In this document: one piece after another, positions 58,646 to 64,000 of the stretch
Layout of the letters: each line of letters begins with the position of its first letter
How positions within the stretch are numbered: the first letter of the stretch is position 1
Source of the DNA: Branchiostoma floridae
Lineage: Eukaryota; Chordata; Leptocardii; Amphioxiformes; Branchiostomatidae
DNA: 64,000 nucleotides
Assembly: GCF_000003815.2 (NCBI RefSeq)
Contig: NW_023365820.1
Coordinates: forward strand, 505,436 to 569,435
Direction: 5' to 3'
Notes under the pieces: model-generated
What the model was told of the DNA's origin: nothing
Database searches by the model: none
Seen by the model: the letters and a program-made list of their open reading frames with translations, nothing else
Position numbers and translations under genes: made by a program

Positions 58646-58904
58646 CAGGGCTTGAAATATTGTTATCTTCTGTCAGGCACCATATGGTATGTAGTTATAA
58701 ACTGCAATTTTTCTGAAAACTCTTCCAATATACAAATATGCGATCTTGCCCTACTCCATTCCGTTAAGCGCATAGTAATTATACGTTCCGTTGCAAGAAA
58801 CAATATTTTGCCCTGTGGGATTATCTTTATTTTTCTTTGCAATTTAGGAATTATTTTTGCAAATTGTACAAATTGTAGATTACAAGCGAGTATTTTGAGC
58901 CCGG
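58646..58904. mobile_element. CAGGGCTCGAAAT element, copy 4 (intergenic)
   Basis: 259 bp; ends CAGGGCTTGAAATAT and AGTATTTTGAGCCCGG (last repeat changed by one base); 5-bp duplication ATTAT (58641-58645, 58905-58909). The interior differs from the other copies, so the family is united by its ends and target size. Confidence 0.72.
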
Positions 58905-59565
58905 ATTATTCATATACACGGTTTGTTTACGCTTCCTTGGATGTATTTGGGTTTAGCCTGGTAACGATTTCAAAAGGGCCAGCTTACAGCCTATTTTTCC
59001 GACCGTCCTCTCTATAATCACTGCCACTGCAAAAATAACCCCGTAACATTTCTCCGGCGTTTGCTAACGAACTCGGCGGGATGGCAGTACACTCTGCACC
59101 GCAGAGGCACGGTGAAGCTCCCGGTGGTATGGTTACCAGGCTAAGGATTGCTTCCTTGTATCGAGGCTTTATGTATGAAACAAAACAAAAGTAGAATACG
59201 GGTCAGGAACAACTTGGTCAGCCGTTTTGCTGCTACTGTACTTACACTTCTCAGTGTTGCAAACTTCAATACACGTCTCTGCAAAAAATATCTTTCATTG
59301 AAATGCTAACAGGGTATACATTGCGCAAGGTAACAGTCAAGTAACTGGATAAAATTTTCAAACAGTAAAGAAGGCTTACGCGTCAAACTTTCGTCACACT
59401 TCCGACCTTGCCTTTAAATTCAATACCGCGAAAGAACATTATCTCCTGTAATCAAATGCAATTAGCTAATTGACGTATTAGCTTTCATAGTTTCTTGACT
59501 TCGTCTTGCATTGAACCCTCTTAGAATGGTCTTCAAATTATCAACATATTTCATTTTCAGATGAT

Positions 59566-60070
59566 TGGTTCAAAAGTCGGTAAATCCAGATGTTCGTCCT
59601 ATTACTGGTGAAAGACATTGGATGCTGTCTGGAACGTATGACTGTTTCCAAATTCTATCCAGTTCCTTGATAAAGCCATGTTGATTTGATGATACGGATG
59701 ACATCCTCTCAGACCCCCAAAACTGATGCAAATGAAAAACATAAAAAAAATTGCCTTTATTTTAAAATCTAAGTGGTTGGGAAGGAGTATGGTATACTGG
59801 ACAATAGATTCCCATTTTAATTTGTTCGTTCACATTTTTTTTACCTTGGCATTGTATTACATTAGTGTACGTTTTTTCTCTCCATATTTTTGCGATCTAT
59901 AGCATATTTTATAGCTGCTTTGTGCCATATACAGTATGTTGAAAACTTTTTCTTTTCTTTTTGGAAACGGTCGATGAACGCTCGGATGTCATCCATATAA
60001 TCAAATCAACAAGCCATAATAGTTACCTTGCGTATTTCATCACCGGGATGTCTACTAGTATTATAACCTT
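59566..60070 (+). repeat. Dispersed repeat, copy 3 (diverged, intergenic)
   Basis: CTGGTGA at 59605, hairpin AGACA/TGTCT, GGAACGTATGACTGTTTCC and CTATCCAGTTCCTTGA match copies 1 and 2 in order and spacing. A second match (TTACCTTGCGTATTTCATCAC, CGGGATGTCTAC) appears at 60020-60055, after a stretch that seems inserted or diverged. Confidence 0.5.
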
Positions 60071-60581
60071 TGTCAGCATAGGGTATACATTGTATCATGC
60101 GTGTAGTATAAAATCATTCTGGTGACTGTGTGGTTAAGTTCTTCAATTTCTGGAGAATAATATCTAGATTACTTCAAAAGACGCTTGAACACGTGTTTCA
60201 GATGTTGTCCGTATTCAATGATTGCGTGATACAGTATGTGGTCACCATTATATGTTGTGTATTCATGCTGCTGAGATTATGTGATGCAACAAGATGATCA
60301 GGAATTCTATTTGATCTCCTTCTTTGTCATTTTTGTTTCGCTGACAATTTTCATGCAAGATAAATAGAATAGATAGAAGGATATTGTCATAATCTTCTTA
60401 ACTAGAATGAAATATGTCCGTGACCATGCATGGATTTTTTCAAACTTGTTTCAAGGCAGACAATGGCAATGTGGCACTACACTCAAGTTAGTAACTTATT
60501 CTCACTGAGCCACATACAAAGGGAAGTTAGAAGCTAAAGTTAGCTCCATGGCCATTTGAGGCTGTAAATGCAGTTGGTTAA

Positions 60582-61175
60582 GCCCCCTTCACACGAGAGC
60601 ACGAATGAACCGGAATGCCGTTGGAATGAAAATTATTTTCTATTCGTGGCAATTCTTGGCAATTCTTACTGTATTCTAAACATTCTTACTGCATTCCAGA
60701 TATTCGTCGCCGTTCTTCTGGCTGGCTCGAAAGTTTTTGACATGTCAAAAACTGTCGAGGTACATTCGAAGTGGAGAAATATCGAATGGCATTCATAGTG
60801 GATTCTAAGTGTATTCTAACTATTCTAACTGCAGTCTGACCGCATTCTGCGGCATTCCAACATTATTCAAAACATTCTTATCTCATTCGATGGAGAACCG
60901 AAACGGCAAGCCATCTCGAATCCTGCCAGAATGCGGCCGAAAGAATATCTCGAATGCTGTGAGAATGTATAGAATACATTACGAATTCACAGGAATAGAA
61001 AGGGATTTTCATTCTGACGGCATTCTGGCTCATTCCTTCTCGTGTGAAGGGTATTTAAGGCCCATTTGGAATACCCACTCGGAATGGCCCCGAATGTGGC
61101 ACGAATTTTGCAAATGCTTCATTCCGGCTGGTTCTGCTTGATTCCTGCTGATTCGATTTCAGTGTGAAGGCCCTA
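60582..61175. mobile_element. TTAA-flanked inverted-repeat element rich in GAATG/CATTC
   Basis: 594 bp between TTAA (60578-60581) and TTAA (61176-61179). Near the left end is CCCCCTTCACACGAGAG; the inverted GTGTGAAGG occurs both at the right end and about 150 bp inside it. The body is packed with GAATG and CATTC in alternating orientation, giving strong fold-back potential. TTAA targets fit piggyBac or Kolobok types. The open frame across it (60568-60798) is not credible as a gene. Confidence 0.65.
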
Positions 61176-62317
61176 TTAACGTTGCTATCCATCGTGTCTA
61201 CATGTATGTCACGGCATCGAAAGATGGCTATCCGGCTTTCCTTCCACCACCTGTTACCTCCCCAATCTCGGTCAGGTGACCATTTCTTACACCTGGGTGG
61301 AGTGAGGAAAGTAGTGTAAGTACTGACTAAGTATCCTGCAGTTTCGCCACATGCGCAATGCAATATTTATAGCACGACTTAATGCTCACTAAATTTTATA
61401 GCTGATGCGTGCGTCGATTTCGACAGTCTTAAAAAAAGTTATTATGCTTTTCCGTAGAGAAAAACATTTTTTTTTTGCTGGTGTGTTCTTTTTCTTTCCT
61501 TTTATGTCAGTAGCCAGTCAAGGGTTAGGTTAGATATTAGCTGTTTAGCAAATATTGGCAATTTATTTACTTGTCCACAATGCGGTATCGCGAGCTTAAT
61601 AATTATGTAAATGACCCGATCTAAAATTAAGCAGATGTAGGTGCTTATTTCCTACGAATACTCATACACTAGGACATGCCTAATTTTATTGTCTTGTATA
61701 CGAGTAGCTTAACAAAGAGCTACGGGGAAAACATTCTGCATTTTCTTTTTAGTGTCTTTTTTTTCTAATCTGTCACAACATCGTAGACCTGGATAATATT
61801 ACTAGTATCTAAAGGAACAACGAGATTCCTACGACCCCATACTTTCGCCAAATGATTTTAACATAGTATATTTTCGAACCTTCTTACTAACTTGCATGAT
61901 TGTTTTTCTGTAATCTTTATGTAGTATTTCCATGACTCTCATTGCTGACAACTCATGTGTACGAGAGCGTTGCAAAAAACATCCGTGATATGTGTACAAT
62001 TCTCCTAGGTGTCATGTATCTGGGTCTGGCCGGACCTTCAAAGAGAGAAAAATATTTTTCCCACACTTTTGATCTAACCGGTTTAATTTCCGTGTCTATG
62101 TAATCATTTTGACCACGCCACATAAAAATAAAGAAATATTTACATCCAAAAGCTACAAGAGCGTGACCAAGTCAAATGTGTCAAAAATGTGCAAGCAACA
62201 AAGTACATGTATCACAGTACACTCTCTAACCCCAAAGTACACTCTCTAACCCCAAATGATGCCTATTCATTCGTGCTTGTCAGAAAACACAATCAACTAC
62301 TCGAAAAAAAAAACTAA

Positions 62318-64000
<1,683 letters not shown>

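Noticed and set aside
58439-59017. 192-codon open frame downstream of VPS13
   Set aside because: It spans a terminal-repeat element and unrelated flank, with no recognisable domain.

Overview
This window is animal nuclear DNA. It has an intron-rich, single-direction gene (about 70 exons, mostly GT-AG introns) in AT-rich sequence crowded with short inverted-repeat transposons, minisatellites and retroelement remnants. The protein family, the repeat style and especially the minisatellites that straddle exon-intron borders suggest a cephalochordate (amphioxus, Branchiostoma). That species call is an inference; nothing in the window proves it.

Region 1 (226-57652, + strand) is one gene: the bridge-like lipid transfer protein VPS13, of the VPS13A/C type. 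Its first exons lie upstream of the window. I could place 70 exons with splice sites and mostly continuous reading phase. They cover the late N-terminal chorein region, the long repeating-beta-groove rod, an acidic linker, the VAB (SHR-BD) adaptor-binding domain, the APT1 and ATG2_C-like region with its amphipathic repeats, and a PH-like C terminus with a stop at 57650-57652. A 100-N assembly gap (14509-14608) lies where family comparison predicts missing coding sequence. Two introns use GC donors (36203, 49086).

Region 2 (57653-62425) is intergenic. It holds the 3' flank, a small reverse transcriptase remnant, an inverted-repeat element with 5-bp target duplications, a diverged repeat and a TTAA-flanked inverted-repeat element.

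Region 3 (62426-64000, + strand) is the start of a secreted or membrane leucine-rich-repeat gene: signal-peptide exon, LRR exons, and a third GC-AG intron. It runs off the window.

The introns carry at least seven DNA-transposon families: hAT-like with 8-bp duplications; a CAGGGCTCGAAAT family with 5-bp duplications; a TA-flanked family; a mariner; a Harbinger/Tourist-like element; a CACTA-like element; and a 496-bp near-perfect palindrome. There is also a LINE with an intact 583-codon reverse transcriptase reading frame nested inside a TA-flanked MITE.

The most notable patterns are: (a) five loci where an exon border plus its splice site is duplicated, once or in tandem, into the adjacent intron, including 12 decoy 3' splice sites before one VPS13 exon; (b) a repeat-borne, hammerhead-like RNA motif whose helix is kept by different base pairs in four places; and (c) a candidate relocated FFAT (VAP-binding) motif in the VPS13 acidic linker.
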